The notes beneath the pieces are model-generated. The model ran no database searches. It was not told the origin of the DNA and saw only the letters and a list, made by a program, of their open reading frames with translations. From assembly GCA_903884235.1 (NCBI GenBank), contig CAISEB010000028.1:1-64000 (forward strand): a stretch of DNA of 64,000 nt, given 5' to 3'. The translations under genes and the position numbers were made by a program. The stretch's first letter is position 1. Each line of letters begins with the position of its first letter. This DNA is from an uncultured Pseudomonadota bacterium (lineage in GTDB: Bacteria; Pseudomonadota; Gammaproteobacteria; Steroidobacterales; Steroidobacteraceae). Of this stretch, positions 27,337 to 35,643 are shown piece by piece.

Positions 27337-29768
27337 TTGGCCGACGATTCAACATCCTCTCCGCCACGGTCCTTGCAGGCGCCGTGTTCCTGTGCGGATG
27401 CGCCGCCGACCGGCTGCACCACGACGGCCTGAAGGCGGTCGAGCAGGGCAACTACGAGGACGGCGTCTCACGCCTGCAGAAGGCGGTGGACAGGGATCCC
27501 GACAACCTCGCGTTCCGGCTCGACCTGCGCACGAAGACCGACGCGGTCGTCCAGAAGCTGATCAGCGAGGGCGACACGGCGCGTGCCGCCGGCAAGCGCG
27601 AGGAGGCGGCCGCCGCCTACCGGCGCGTGCTCGCGGTCAGCCCGACGAACGACCGGGCGCTACGCGGGCTCGAGGGTGTCGAGGCCGACCAGCGCCACAT
27701 CGACGCCATCGCCTCGGCGCAGAAGGACGTGCAGGCGAGGGACCTCGATCGCGCCGAAGCGACGATCCGCGCCGTGCTCGCCGAGGATCCGGGCTTCGGC
27801 CCCGCCGTGTCGCTGCACCAGAAGATCGACCAGATCCGCGGTCCCGTGCAGGCGACGCCGAAGCTGCGCACCAAGGACAACCGCCCCGTCACGCTGCAGT
27901 TCCGCGACGCCAGCACCAAGATGGTGTTCGAGGTCCTGTCGCGCCAGACGGGCGTGAACTTCATCTTCGACAAGGACGTGAAGGCCGAGGGCAAGACGAC
28001 GATCTTCGTGCAGGACGTGCCCATCGAGACGGCGATCGACCTCGTGCTCGGCCAGAACCAGCTGGCCCGCGAAGTCATGTCCTCGAACATGGTGATGATC
28101 TATCCGAACACCGCCGCGAAGCAGAAGGACTACCAGGACGAGATCGTCAAGACGTTCTACCTGAGCGACGCCGATCCCAAGCAGGTGCAGACGCTCATCA
28201 AGACGATCGTCAACCCGAAGGCGATGTTCGTCGATGACCGCACCGGCACGCTCGTCGTGCGCGACACCCCCGAAGTCGTCCGCATGGCCGAAAAGCTCGT
28301 CAACTCGGTCGACCTGCCGGACGCCGAGGTCATGCTCGAGGTCGAAGTGCTCGAGATCACCCACTCGAACGTGCTCAACCTCGGCATCCAGTACCCGTCC
28401 ACGGCGAGCATCGCGATGACCCCGACCGGGCGTGCCGCGGCGGGCGCCGGCGGCGGCCTCGTCGTGTCCGACCTCGCACACCAGGCGTGGAACACGGTCA
28501 CGGTCTCCTCGATCGGCGCGACCCTGAACGCCCTCAAGACCTCGGGCCTGACCAACACGCTCGCCAGCCCCCGCATCCGCGCCCGCAACCACGAGAAGGC
28601 GAAGATCCTGATCGGCCAGCGCGTGCCGGTGATCACCAACAGCGTCACGCCGACGGCGACGTCCTCGGTCGTGACGGGTTCGGTGCAGTATCTCGAGGTC
28701 GGCCTGACGCTCGAGGTCGAGCCGACCGTGCACCGCGACGGCGACGTGGCGATCAAGATGTCGCTCGAGGTCTCCTCGATCCTGAGCCAGGTGCCGGGCC
28801 CGAACGGCGCGCTGGCGTACCAGATCGGCACCCGCAACGCGACGACCCTGCTGCAGCTCAAGGACGGCGAGACGCAGCTGCTCGCCGGCCTGATCCAGGA
28901 TTCGGACCAGCACTCGGCGGCCAACATCCCGGGCCTCGGCGACCTGCCGCTGATCGGCCGCCTGTTCGGCGCGCGCAAGTCCGATCGCGAGAAGTCCGAA
29001 ATCGTGCTGGCCGTGACGCCGCGCATCATCCGTGCACAGCGCCGGCCGTCGAGCGAGACGACCGAGTTCTGGTACGGCACCGAGAGCAGCACGCGCAGTG
29101 CGCCGATCGGCGGCTTCACGGTGGAAGGGCTCGGCGGTGCGTCCTCGCGCGCGCCCAGCTACGCCGCCGCCCCGGCCGCGTCCTCGACCAGCATCATCCA
29201 GAACGCCATGCAGCCGGCCGCGGCGCCGTCCGCGACACCCGCCGCGCCCCCGGCCGGTGGCCCGGGCGCCGCAAATACGCCGGTTCCCGCCGCTGCTCCG
29301 GCTGCAGGTGCGCCCGCGACGGGCGCGACCGCAGCGCCGGCGCCGGCGGCGCGCCAGGCGAGCGCGGCCGCCTCGCCGACACTGACCTGGGAGTCGCCGA
29401 CCGAGGTCAAGGTCGGCGATGAATTCGACGTCACGCTCAACCTCGACACGGGCGGACCGCTGACCCAGCTCCGCGGCCAGATTCGCTACGATGCCAACGC
29501 GCTCGAGCTCGCCAGCGCCTCGAGCGGCAGCGTGCTCGGCCCGGTCGAGGGCAAGGTCGACACGCCGCGCGGCGTGGCGCTGATCGATGCGACCACGACC
29601 GCCGATGCGCCGATCTCCGGCAGCGGCGCGCTGATCTCGATGCACTTCCGCGCGCTTGCCGCACGTCCGACCACCGCGATCTCGGCGCGCGTCGCCGCGA
29701 CGGGGTTGTCCGGCGGTGCCGGGATCCCGACGGCGCCGATCCTGAACGTCACCATCACCAAGCCCTGA
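27333..29768 (+). CDS. gspD: GspD-like secretin lipoprotein with C-terminal cohesin-like domain
   Basis: The 811-residue outer-membrane secretin starts with a lipoprotein signal (FLCGC, Cys near 23). Residues about 30-165 look like TPR repeats (AVEQGNYEDGVSRLQKAVDR). Secretin N-domains follow (LQFRDASTKMVFEVLSRQTG, VPIETAIDLVLGQNQLA), then the conserved secretin gate domain (VPVITNSVTPT, GLTLEVEPTV, PGLGDLPLIGRLFG, EIVLAVTPRII). An Ala/Pro linker (about 620-684) leads to a C-terminal domain (about 685-811) resembling type I cohesin (VKVGDEFDVTLNLDTG, GQIRYDANALELASASSG). TPR plus cohesin appendages are unusual for a classical GspD and may serve pilotin-free localisation or substrate docking. 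Confidence 0.92.
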   Translation: MIGRRFNILSATVLAGAVFLCGCAADRLHHDGLKAVEQGNYEDGVSRLQKAVDRDPDNLAFRLDLRTKTDAVVQKLISEGDTARAAGKREEAAAAYRRVLAVSPTNDRALRGLEGVEADQRHIDAIASAQKDVQARDLDRAEATIRAVLAEDPGFGPAVSLHQKIDQIRGPVQATPKLRTKDNRPVTLQFRDASTKMVFEVLSRQTGVNFIFDKDVKAEGKTTIFVQDVPIETAIDLVLGQNQLAREVMSSNMVMIYPNTAAKQKDYQDEIVKTFYLSDADPKQVQTLIKTIVNPKAMFVDDRTGTLVVRDTPEVVRMAEKLVNSVDLPDAEVMLEVEVLEITHSNVLNLGIQYPSTASIAMTPTGRAAAGAGGGLVVSDLAHQAWNTVTVSSIGATLNALKTSGLTNTLASPRIRARNHEKAKILIGQRVPVITNSVTPTATSSVVTGSVQYLEVGLTLEVEPTVHRDGDVAIKMSLEVSSILSQVPGPNGALAYQIGTRNATTLLQLKDGETQLLAGLIQDSDQHSAANIPGLGDLPLIGRLFGARKSDREKSEIVLAVTPRIIRAQRRPSSETTEFWYGTESSTRSAPIGGFTVEGLGGASSRAPSYAAAPAASSTSIIQNAMQPAAAPSATPAAPPAGGPGAANTPVPAAAPAAGAPATGATAAPAPAARQASAAASPTLTWESPTEVKVGDEFDVTLNLDTGGPLTQLRGQIRYDANALELASASSGSVLGPVEGKVDTPRGVALIDATTTADAPISGSGALISMHFRALAARPTTAISARVAATGLSGGAGIPTAPILNVTITKP

Positions 29769-29778
29769 ATGCGACCCG

Positions 29779-30252
29779 ATGCGACAGCGCGGCTTCACAC
29801 TGATCGAGCTGATGATCACGGTGGCGATCATCGGGCTGCTTGCGCTCGGGGTCGCGCCGCTCGCCAAGCTCGGCATCCAGCGGGCCAAGGAGTCGGAGCT
29901 GCGCGCATCGTTGCGTGACATCCGCACGGCGATCGACGCCTACAAGGATGCCGCGGACAGCGGCAGGATCAAGAAGGACGTCGACAAGTCCGGCTACCCG
30001 CCGAACCTCGAGGTGCTGGTCGAGGGCGTGGAGGACACGAAGAGTCCCGACCACGCGAAGATGGTCTACTTCCTGCGTCGCATGCCCCGCGACCCGATGA
30101 ATCCCGACTCGACGCTCGCCCCGGAGAAGACCTGGGGCCTGCGCAGCTACGCCAGTTCCGCGGACAACCCGCAGCCTGGCGACGACGTGTATGACGTCTA
30201 TTCCCAATCCCCGAGAGTGGCAATCGATGGCACGCCGTACCGCAGCTGGTAA
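29779..30252 (+). CDS. minor pseudopilin (GspG/H-like)
   Basis: The 157-residue product begins almost directly with the cleavage motif RGFTLIELMITVAIIG (Phe+1, Glu5), followed by a hydrophobic helix and an alpha-helical body (ELRASLRDIRTAIDAYKDAA). The later PRDPMNPD and WGLRSYASS resemble GspG-type folds. It is 10 bases after the secretin gene. It is one of three downstream pseudopilins that probably form or cap the pseudopilus. Confidence 0.88.
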   Translation: MRQRGFTLIELMITVAIIGLLALGVAPLAKLGIQRAKESELRASLRDIRTAIDAYKDAADSGRIKKDVDKSGYPPNLEVLVEGVEDTKSPDHAKMVYFLRRMPRDPMNPDSTLAPEKTWGLRSYASSADNPQPGDDVYDVYSQSPRVAIDGTPYRSW

Positions 30253-30628
30253 CCACGCGTTCAGCCGCGGCTTCACGCTCATCGAGCTGATCGTCGTGCT
30301 GACCATCATCGGTGTGCTGCTCGCGATCGCGGTGCCGCGCTACTTCACCTCGCTCGAGAAGGCGCGCGAGACGATCCTCCGGCAGGACCTCTCGGTGATG
30401 CGCGATGCGATGGACAAGTACGATTCCGACAAGGGCCACTTCCCCGAGACGCTCGACGCGCTCGTGACCGACAAGTACATCCGCTCCATTCCAGTGGACC
30501 CTTACACGAAGAAGGCCGACAGCTGGGTCACGGTCGCCTCGGACAACCCGGACGAGCCGGGCATCAAGGACGTCCACAGCGGCTTCGAGGGCACCGCGCC
30601 GGACGGCACCGCCTATGCGACGTGGTAG
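30227..30628 (+). CDS. minor pseudopilin (GspG-like)
   Basis: From the ATG at 30227 the product is 133 residues. The leader MARRTAAGNHAFS precedes RGFTLIELIVVLTIIG, with Phe+1 and Glu5. Its GspG-like body includes YDSDKGHFPETLDAL and YIRSIPVDPYTKKADSW. It overlaps the previous pseudopilin by 26 bases and is overlapped by the next by 14. It is clearly a paralogue of its neighbour, so the operon has three GspG-like proteins counting the first gene. Confidence 0.87.
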   Translation: MARRTAAGNHAFSRGFTLIELIVVLTIIGVLLAIAVPRYFTSLEKARETILRQDLSVMRDAMDKYDSDKGHFPETLDALVTDKYIRSIPVDPYTKKADSWVTVASDNPDEPGIKDVHSGFEGTAPDGTAYATW

Positions 30629-31127
30629 GCGACAGCATCGCCACTCGCGCCAGGGCGGATTCACCTATTTCGGCGTGATCATCGCCGTGCTGCTGATCGG
30701 CATGGCGCTCGCCGCCGCCGGCGTCGTCGCGCGCACGGCGATGCAGCGCGAGCGCGAGGCGCAACTGCTGTGGGTGGGTGCGCAGTATCGCAACGCGCTG
30801 ACGGCGTACTTCAACCAGAACGGCGGCCGGCTGCCGCAGGACCTGAAGGAGCTGGTGCTCGACGAGACGACACCGGTGCCGCGCCATTTCATACGCAAGC
30901 TCTACGCCGATCCGATCACCGGCACCGACAACTGGTTGCTGCTCACGTTGCCGGGCGGCGGAATCTACGGAGTCGCCTCGTCCTCGGGCGCGGCGCCGCT
31001 CAAGCTGAAGAACTTCCCTGACATCGACAAGTCATTCGAAGACGCGACCTGCTATCGCGCGTGGGAATTCGCCGTGCAGTCGCGGCGACTGCCGATCCCG
31101 ATCGTGACCGCGGCGAACGCCTGCTAG
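30615..31127 (+). CDS. pseudopilin-like protein lacking Glu5
   Basis: The 170-residue protein has a basic leader (MRRGRRQHRHSRQG) and a pilin-like cleavage region GFTYFGVIIAVLLIGMALA, but position 5 after the Phe is Gly instead of Glu. A periplasmic domain follows (REREAQLLWVGAQYRNALTA), of a kind seen in pseudopilins of MSHA-like or tip type. Proteins without Glu5, like GspK, often sit at the pseudopilus tip. It is the last gene of the secretion operon. Confidence 0.8.
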   Translation: MRRGRRQHRHSRQGGFTYFGVIIAVLLIGMALAAAGVVARTAMQREREAQLLWVGAQYRNALTAYFNQNGGRLPQDLKELVLDETTPVPRHFIRKLYADPITGTDNWLLLTLPGGGIYGVASSSGAAPLKLKNFPDIDKSFEDATCYRAWEFAVQSRRLPIPIVTAANAC

Positions 31128-31437
31128 GCGCGCACCGTCCGCGACGCGCGCGATCGCGTTCCTTCGACCACGCCATTCCCGCCTCTGCACGCCACGCGCC
31201 CGCGGAGGTGCTGCGCTTCGCGCGGGGTCCGCGCAGCGCACGCGACGCCCCGAATTGCGCGCGAGCACGCGATTGCGACTCCGACCGGACCCGCGACCCG
31301 CGGGACCGGCCCCCATCTGGGGTACGGCGCATGAATTTTTTCTGACGGGCGGCGTCGCCGGCGGGCACGAAGCCCGCAGCAGGGCGGAAAGACCCTACTT
31401 CGTTATGAAAAGCCGTTGGGGTCGGAGCGAAGGTTCA

Positions 31438-31449
31438 TTTTTATCGATT
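31438..31449 (+). repeat. TTTTTATCGATT direct repeat, copy 1
   Basis: This 12-base element is identical to 31644-31655, 206 bases downstream. Each copy contains the palindrome ATCGAT after a T-run and stands out against GC-rich DNA. The flanks differ (ACCCAAGG here, TGGGTGCG at copy 2). Confidence 0.55.
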
Positions 31450-31643
31450 ACCCAAGGCGGTCGCCGGCGGCCCCAAGGCGCCGCAGTCGCCTGGGACCAC
31501 GCGTCGGCGGCGGGGAAGGGCGATATCAGGGTCGACCCGACTCAGAATGGTTCTCACCTGCGTCCCGACCCGGCCGTAAAGGGTGCGGGCGAGCCGGGCT
31601 CCGGGGCGGGCCGCCCTGTCCAAATGCGGCTGACTCTCGTTTC

Positions 31644-31655
31644 TTTTTATCGATT
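31644..31655 (+). repeat. TTTTTATCGATT direct repeat, copy 2
   Basis: This is the second identical copy of the AT-rich 12-mer in the leader of the MCO genes. It lies about 460 bases before the first MCO start chosen here. Confidence 0.55.
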
Positions 31656-31893
31656 TGGGTGCGCCGATCCGCCGTACGGCCGGGGTGACACGCAATTTTG
31701 TAAGTACTTTCACTACCGATTCGATGGGCAATCGAGCCAATGGTTCCGTTAACCTTCTGGCAGCACTCTCCATCACGCACAGAAGTGCCCGGCGTCCCGA
31801 AGGACAGCCGGAACTGGGGAGGAGCATCTTGTTGAATCGAGCCTACGTGCTCCGGTTCGGACCGTCTGTCCCGGCATTTGTCGGCAGCGCGAA

Positions 31894-32019
31894 ATGACTC
31901 GCGTTCGCATGTACACGATCCAGTACAAGACGCCCGCTTGGAGCGCCGCCGCCCTCGCCCGGTTTACGACGGCAGCGCAGGTGCTGGCCGAACCTCCCGA
32001 TTACATCCCGGTCCGCTGA
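31894..32019 (+). CDS. possible 41-residue small protein
   Basis: This frame encodes MTRVRMYTIQYKTPAWSAAA and ends EPPDYIPVR. It stops 9 bases before another in-frame-looking start at 32029 that has its own AGGAG. I find no Shine-Dalgarno before 31894 and no family match by eye. It could be a leader peptide for the MCO operon or a chance frame. Confidence 0.3.
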   Translation: MTRVRMYTIQYKTPAWSAAALARFTTAAQVLAEPPDYIPVR

Positions 32020-32118
32020 GGAGATCCGATGCGTACCGCGCATTTCAACGTGTTTCAGAACTGGTCTCGATTCCCATTCGGGCGGACGCAGAGCCGCCAC
32101 CGTGACGGAGGATTCGAC

Positions 32119-33948
32119 ATGAAGAGCTTTCCGCGCCTTATCAGCCTACTGCCCGCGTTCGGGCTGCTGCTCGTTGCGCTGAACGCCGAGGCGCAGAGCT
32201 TCCGGGTGCAGTGTCCTTCGTTCACGACGCAGCACGACGGCGTCAGCAACGCCGACAGCCACATCAAATGCCAGCAGATCGCCGGCGGCGACGGCTACGC
32301 GACGATGGCCGACGGCAACCAGATCTACATGTTCGGATTCGGACCGCTGTCCGGACTGAAGGACATCTACAACGGCCTGCCCGGCACGCAGCAGAACAGC
32401 GGGTTCAACGTCACCTCGCCGCTGAGCGTGGGGACGCCGAGCAGCCTGGTCGGCATGCCGGACGGGAACTTCACGTTCAACGGCGCGATCGGTCTCACGA
32501 ATGACACGAGCCTCGATCCCTGGACCGCCAATGCGGTCTATCCGATCGGTGCGACGGTACGCACGACGACGGGGATCTACACGTCGACCACCGCCGGCAC
32601 GTCGGGTGGCACGACGCCGACGGGAACCTCGAGCTCCATCAGCGATGGCGGCGTCATGTGGGCCTACCAGGGCACGCTGCTCGACGGTCACGTCGATGCG
32701 CGCGAGATCATGGACGTCGGCATCATGAACGCCAGCCAGCCGGCGCCGCTGATCGCGATCGACGAGGACGACGAACTGTTCCTGACGCTGTCGAACGTCG
32801 GCATGATCATGCGGCCCGACCTCTTCGAGGAGCACACCGTCCACTTCCACGGTTATCCGAACGCGGCCGCCTTCTACGACGGCGTGCCGGATGCCTCCAT
32901 CGCGATCAACATCGGCGGTAGCTTCAGCTACTACTACCTCGCGCCGGACGCGGGCACCTACTTCTGGCACTGCCACATCGCGCCGCCCGAGCACCTGCAG
33001 ATGGGCATGGTCGGCCAGCTCTACGTCCGGCCGCGCCAGAACCGCGTGCCGGTGGGCAGCTCGCTGCGCGCCGCGCTGATCCAGTGGGAGTCGACCGCCG
33101 CGGGCGGCAATGCCGCGACGCCGACGGCCATCACCGCCCAGACCAACGTGACCTCGGCCGACTGGAGCGCCTTCGAGCCGCTGCGCAAGCGCTGCGGCAC
33201 CGACATCCTGTGCACGACGCCGATCCCGCCGGCCAATTCGGGCACGCGCGCCGGCGACACCAACAACAACCCGACGGGCGGCTACGCCTACAACGACGGT
33301 GACGGCTCGACCTACTTCGACGTCGAGTACCCGATCCAGATCCATGGCTTCGATCCGAACTTCCACTTCGTCGGCATGACCTTCAATCCCGAGTCATTCA
33401 ACGACATGAAGGACAAGTACTTCATGCTGAACGGCCGCAGCTACCCGGACACCGTCGGCGGCCACACGTGCGTAGCCGGCGACACCCTGCAGGCCTGCGC
33501 GAGCGCGACCGTCGGCACCGTCGTGCCGGGCCCGATGCAGACCGCGTCCGTGGATGGCACGTACCACGCCTCGCAGCCGCTGCCGTCGGTCATCAACATC
33601 CCGGCCAACGGCAAGGCGCTGCTGCGCATCTCCGACCTCGACGTCAGCGAGTACCAGACGCTCGCCTCGCTCGGCATTCCGATGAAGGTCGTCGGCTTGA
33701 ACGCGCGCATGTTGCGTGATCTCGCCGGGAATGATCTCGCCTACAAGACCAACTCGATCACGCTCGCGGGCGGCGAGTCGATCGACGTCATCCTCGATGC
33801 GACCGGTCTCACGGCCGGCCAGAAGTTCTACCTGTACACGCCTAACCTCGACCACCTGTCGAATGACGCCGAGAACTTCGGTGGCCTGATGACCGAGGTC
33901 AATATCTGCGGTTCGGTCGACCCTTCGACCAAGATCTGCGGACTCTAG
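32119..33948 (+). CDS. exported multicopper oxidase subunit 1 (HxH and type 1 copper motifs)
   Basis: The ATG at 32119 follows GGAGG and starts a clear signal peptide (MKSFPRLISLLPAFGLLLVA, cleavage near AEA), giving 609 residues; an ATG at 32029 would extend it by 30. The first cupredoxin region has VHFHGYPN (H242, H244) and FWHCHIAPPEHLQMGM (H284, C285, H286, H292, M295 or M297), that is, half of a trinuclear site and a likely type 1 copper site. The second half is a cupredoxin-like region without copper ligands (IPANGKALLRISDLDVSEYQ). The C-terminal motifs HxxHxH and HCHxxxH are missing but appear in the next gene. Probably periplasmic or secreted. Confidence 0.88.
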   Translation: MKSFPRLISLLPAFGLLLVALNAEAQSFRVQCPSFTTQHDGVSNADSHIKCQQIAGGDGYATMADGNQIYMFGFGPLSGLKDIYNGLPGTQQNSGFNVTSPLSVGTPSSLVGMPDGNFTFNGAIGLTNDTSLDPWTANAVYPIGATVRTTTGIYTSTTAGTSGGTTPTGTSSSISDGGVMWAYQGTLLDGHVDAREIMDVGIMNASQPAPLIAIDEDDELFLTLSNVGMIMRPDLFEEHTVHFHGYPNAAAFYDGVPDASIAINIGGSFSYYYLAPDAGTYFWHCHIAPPEHLQMGMVGQLYVRPRQNRVPVGSSLRAALIQWESTAAGGNAATPTAITAQTNVTSADWSAFEPLRKRCGTDILCTTPIPPANSGTRAGDTNNNPTGGYAYNDGDGSTYFDVEYPIQIHGFDPNFHFVGMTFNPESFNDMKDKYFMLNGRSYPDTVGGHTCVAGDTLQACASATVGTVVPGPMQTASVDGTYHASQPLPSVINIPANGKALLRISDLDVSEYQTLASLGIPMKVVGLNARMLRDLAGNDLAYKTNSITLAGGESIDVILDATGLTAGQKFYLYTPNLDHLSNDAENFGGLMTEVNICGSVDPSTKICGL

Positions 33949-33958
33949 GAGAGCAGTG

Positions 33959-35626
33959 ATGCGCGCGATCAATAACCAGTCTCTGCTCGTTCAGCTCGTC
34001 CAGGGCGCGGCCGTCGCGCTCGGGTCGCTGCTGGCCCTGTCCGCGCAGGCGGCCGCGCCGGGCATCACCGGCCCGGCCTTCGCCCTGAGCGCGGCGGCCA
34101 CGCGGATCTCGCAGCCGAACGGCAAGTCCGTCTACGCCTGGGGCTATGGTTGCTCGGCGACCCCCGCAGGGTACGCACCGGCGCTGAACGTCACGCCGGC
34201 CTGTCCTGCGGCCCAGCTGCCCGGGCCGACGCTGATCGTCACGGAAGGCCAGCTGGTCACCGTGACCCTCACGAACAACCTGCCGGCCGCGGTGGGCAAC
34301 ACCTCGATCCTGTTCCCCGGCTTCACGGTCACGACCGGCGGCACCGGCACCCCGGGCGTGCTGACGCAGGAGGCCCCGAATGCCGCCACGTGCCTGACCG
34401 CAGGCTGCAACACGGTGACCTACACGTTCACCGCGACGACGCCCGGCACGCACTCCTACTACAGCGGCACGCAGGGCGACCTGCAGGTCGAGATGGGCAT
34501 GTACGGCGCGCTGATCGTGCTGCCGTCGACCCCGCCGACCGCATGCGACGGCGGCATTGCCGCCCAGAACGTCGCGGCCAAGGCGCAGAGCGGCGAGGGC
34601 GACTACCGCCTCGCGCATGCGGCCTACGACCATCCGGCCTCGTGCTACGACCGCGAATACCTGTTCCAGTTCTCGGAGATGGACGACAACGTCCACACGC
34701 AGGCCGAGCAGCAGGTGCTCGCCGACCAGGCGAAGGCGACCGGTTGCACGAGCCCGACCGGCTGCCTGGTCGTCGCCACCGAGCCCTACGTGCCGGGTTA
34801 CTTCCTGGTCAACGGCCGCTCGATGCCGGACGACATGGACCCGAACTACGCTCCGCAGTATCCGAGCCAGCCGTACAACGGCAACCCCCACATGCACCCG
34901 GGTGAGCTGACGCTCGTCCGGATCATCGGCCAGGGCCGCTGGCAGCATCCGTTCCACGAGCATGCCAACCACGTGCGCGTGCTCGCCCGCGACGGCAACA
35001 TGCTAACGAGCGGCGCGAACGGCACCGGCGCGCTCGCCGGTCCGCTGATGTTCACGACGACGACGACGCCGGGCATGACGATGGACGGCATCTTCTACTG
35101 GACCGGCAAGGGTCTGAACTGGGATGTCTTCGGCCACGCGGCGGGCATCCTCAACCAGGACCCGAATAGCTCGACCTTCAAGACCGTGGACGTCTGCATC
35201 CCGGATGCCAACGGCTACTACACGGGCTGGAATCCGGCGGACGGCAGCTACAACGTGGCGGTCGCGTCGGCGCCGAACTACTTCGAGTGGTGCGGCGACC
35301 ATACCAAGGCGCTCGAGAAGAACCCGACCGGGCAGGTCGCCTCGGGTGGACCGATGACGCTGCCGGATCCGAACATCGTGAAAAATGGCTCGTGGTATGC
35401 CGGCAGTCCGTACCTCGGTGGCGAGGCGACCGGGCGCGCTGTCGGCGCGACGCCGATCCCGCCGGCCGGCACGGTGGCCAATTCGCCGTCGAGCGAGGCG
35501 GGCTACGCCTACATGTGGCACTCGCATAACGAGCGCGAGATCACCACGGACAACGTGTTCCCTGGCGGCATGATGATGATGATGCTCGTCGATCCGCGCG
35601 CGTTCGCGATCGACGAAACGAATTGA
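33959..35626 (+). CDS. exported multicopper oxidase subunit 2 (HPFHEH motif, HSH in place of HCH)
   Basis: The 555-residue product (ATG 33959 after AGGAG) has a signal peptide ending near SAQA. The first cupredoxin region has the fold words LPGPTLIVTEGQLVTVTLTN and GDLQVEMGMYGALIV, but the His pairs expected there are gone (HSYYSG). The C-terminal part has HPFHEHANH (H330, H333, H335, H338) and YMWHSHNERE (H521, S522, H523), the remaining trinuclear motifs. The Cys that would bind type 1 copper is Ser522. It complements subunit 1, which holds the other motifs, so the two may share one active site. It lies 10 bases after subunit 1. Confidence 0.88.
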   Translation: MRAINNQSLLVQLVQGAAVALGSLLALSAQAAAPGITGPAFALSAAATRISQPNGKSVYAWGYGCSATPAGYAPALNVTPACPAAQLPGPTLIVTEGQLVTVTLTNNLPAAVGNTSILFPGFTVTTGGTGTPGVLTQEAPNAATCLTAGCNTVTYTFTATTPGTHSYYSGTQGDLQVEMGMYGALIVLPSTPPTACDGGIAAQNVAAKAQSGEGDYRLAHAAYDHPASCYDREYLFQFSEMDDNVHTQAEQQVLADQAKATGCTSPTGCLVVATEPYVPGYFLVNGRSMPDDMDPNYAPQYPSQPYNGNPHMHPGELTLVRIIGQGRWQHPFHEHANHVRVLARDGNMLTSGANGTGALAGPLMFTTTTTPGMTMDGIFYWTGKGLNWDVFGHAAGILNQDPNSSTFKTVDVCIPDANGYYTGWNPADGSYNVAVASAPNYFEWCGDHTKALEKNPTGQVASGGPMTLPDPNIVKNGSWYAGSPYLGGEATGRAVGATPIPPAGTVANSPSSEAGYAYMWHSHNEREITTDNVFPGGMMMMMLVDPRAFAIDETN

Positions 35627-35643
35627 TCCTCAGGAGAATCGAG

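Larger units (their letters stand above)
31128..31893 (+). other. long non-coding leader before the MCO genes
   Basis: No credible gene is seen. The stretch contains a GCGGGC-ACGAA-GCCCGC hairpin at 31361-31377, one GACCCTACTT (about 31391) resembling the upstream CCCTAC motif, two identical TTTTTATCGATT elements, and an AT-richer segment with cgcaattttgtaagtacttt near 31691-31710 that may hold a promoter. I looked for known riboswitch hallmarks, including the Mn-sensing yybP-ykoY type, and did not find them by eye. Confidence 0.5.

Noticed and set aside
31128-32028. Possible riboswitch (yybP-ykoY or c-di-GMP class) before the MCO genes
   Set aside because: The conserved core words of these classes were not found by eye; only an unrelated short hairpin is clear.
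32029-32118. Upstream ATG for MCO subunit 1
   Set aside because: It has AGGAG, but the added 30 polar residues would precede the signal peptide; GGAGG before 32119 fits better. It is kept as an alternative.
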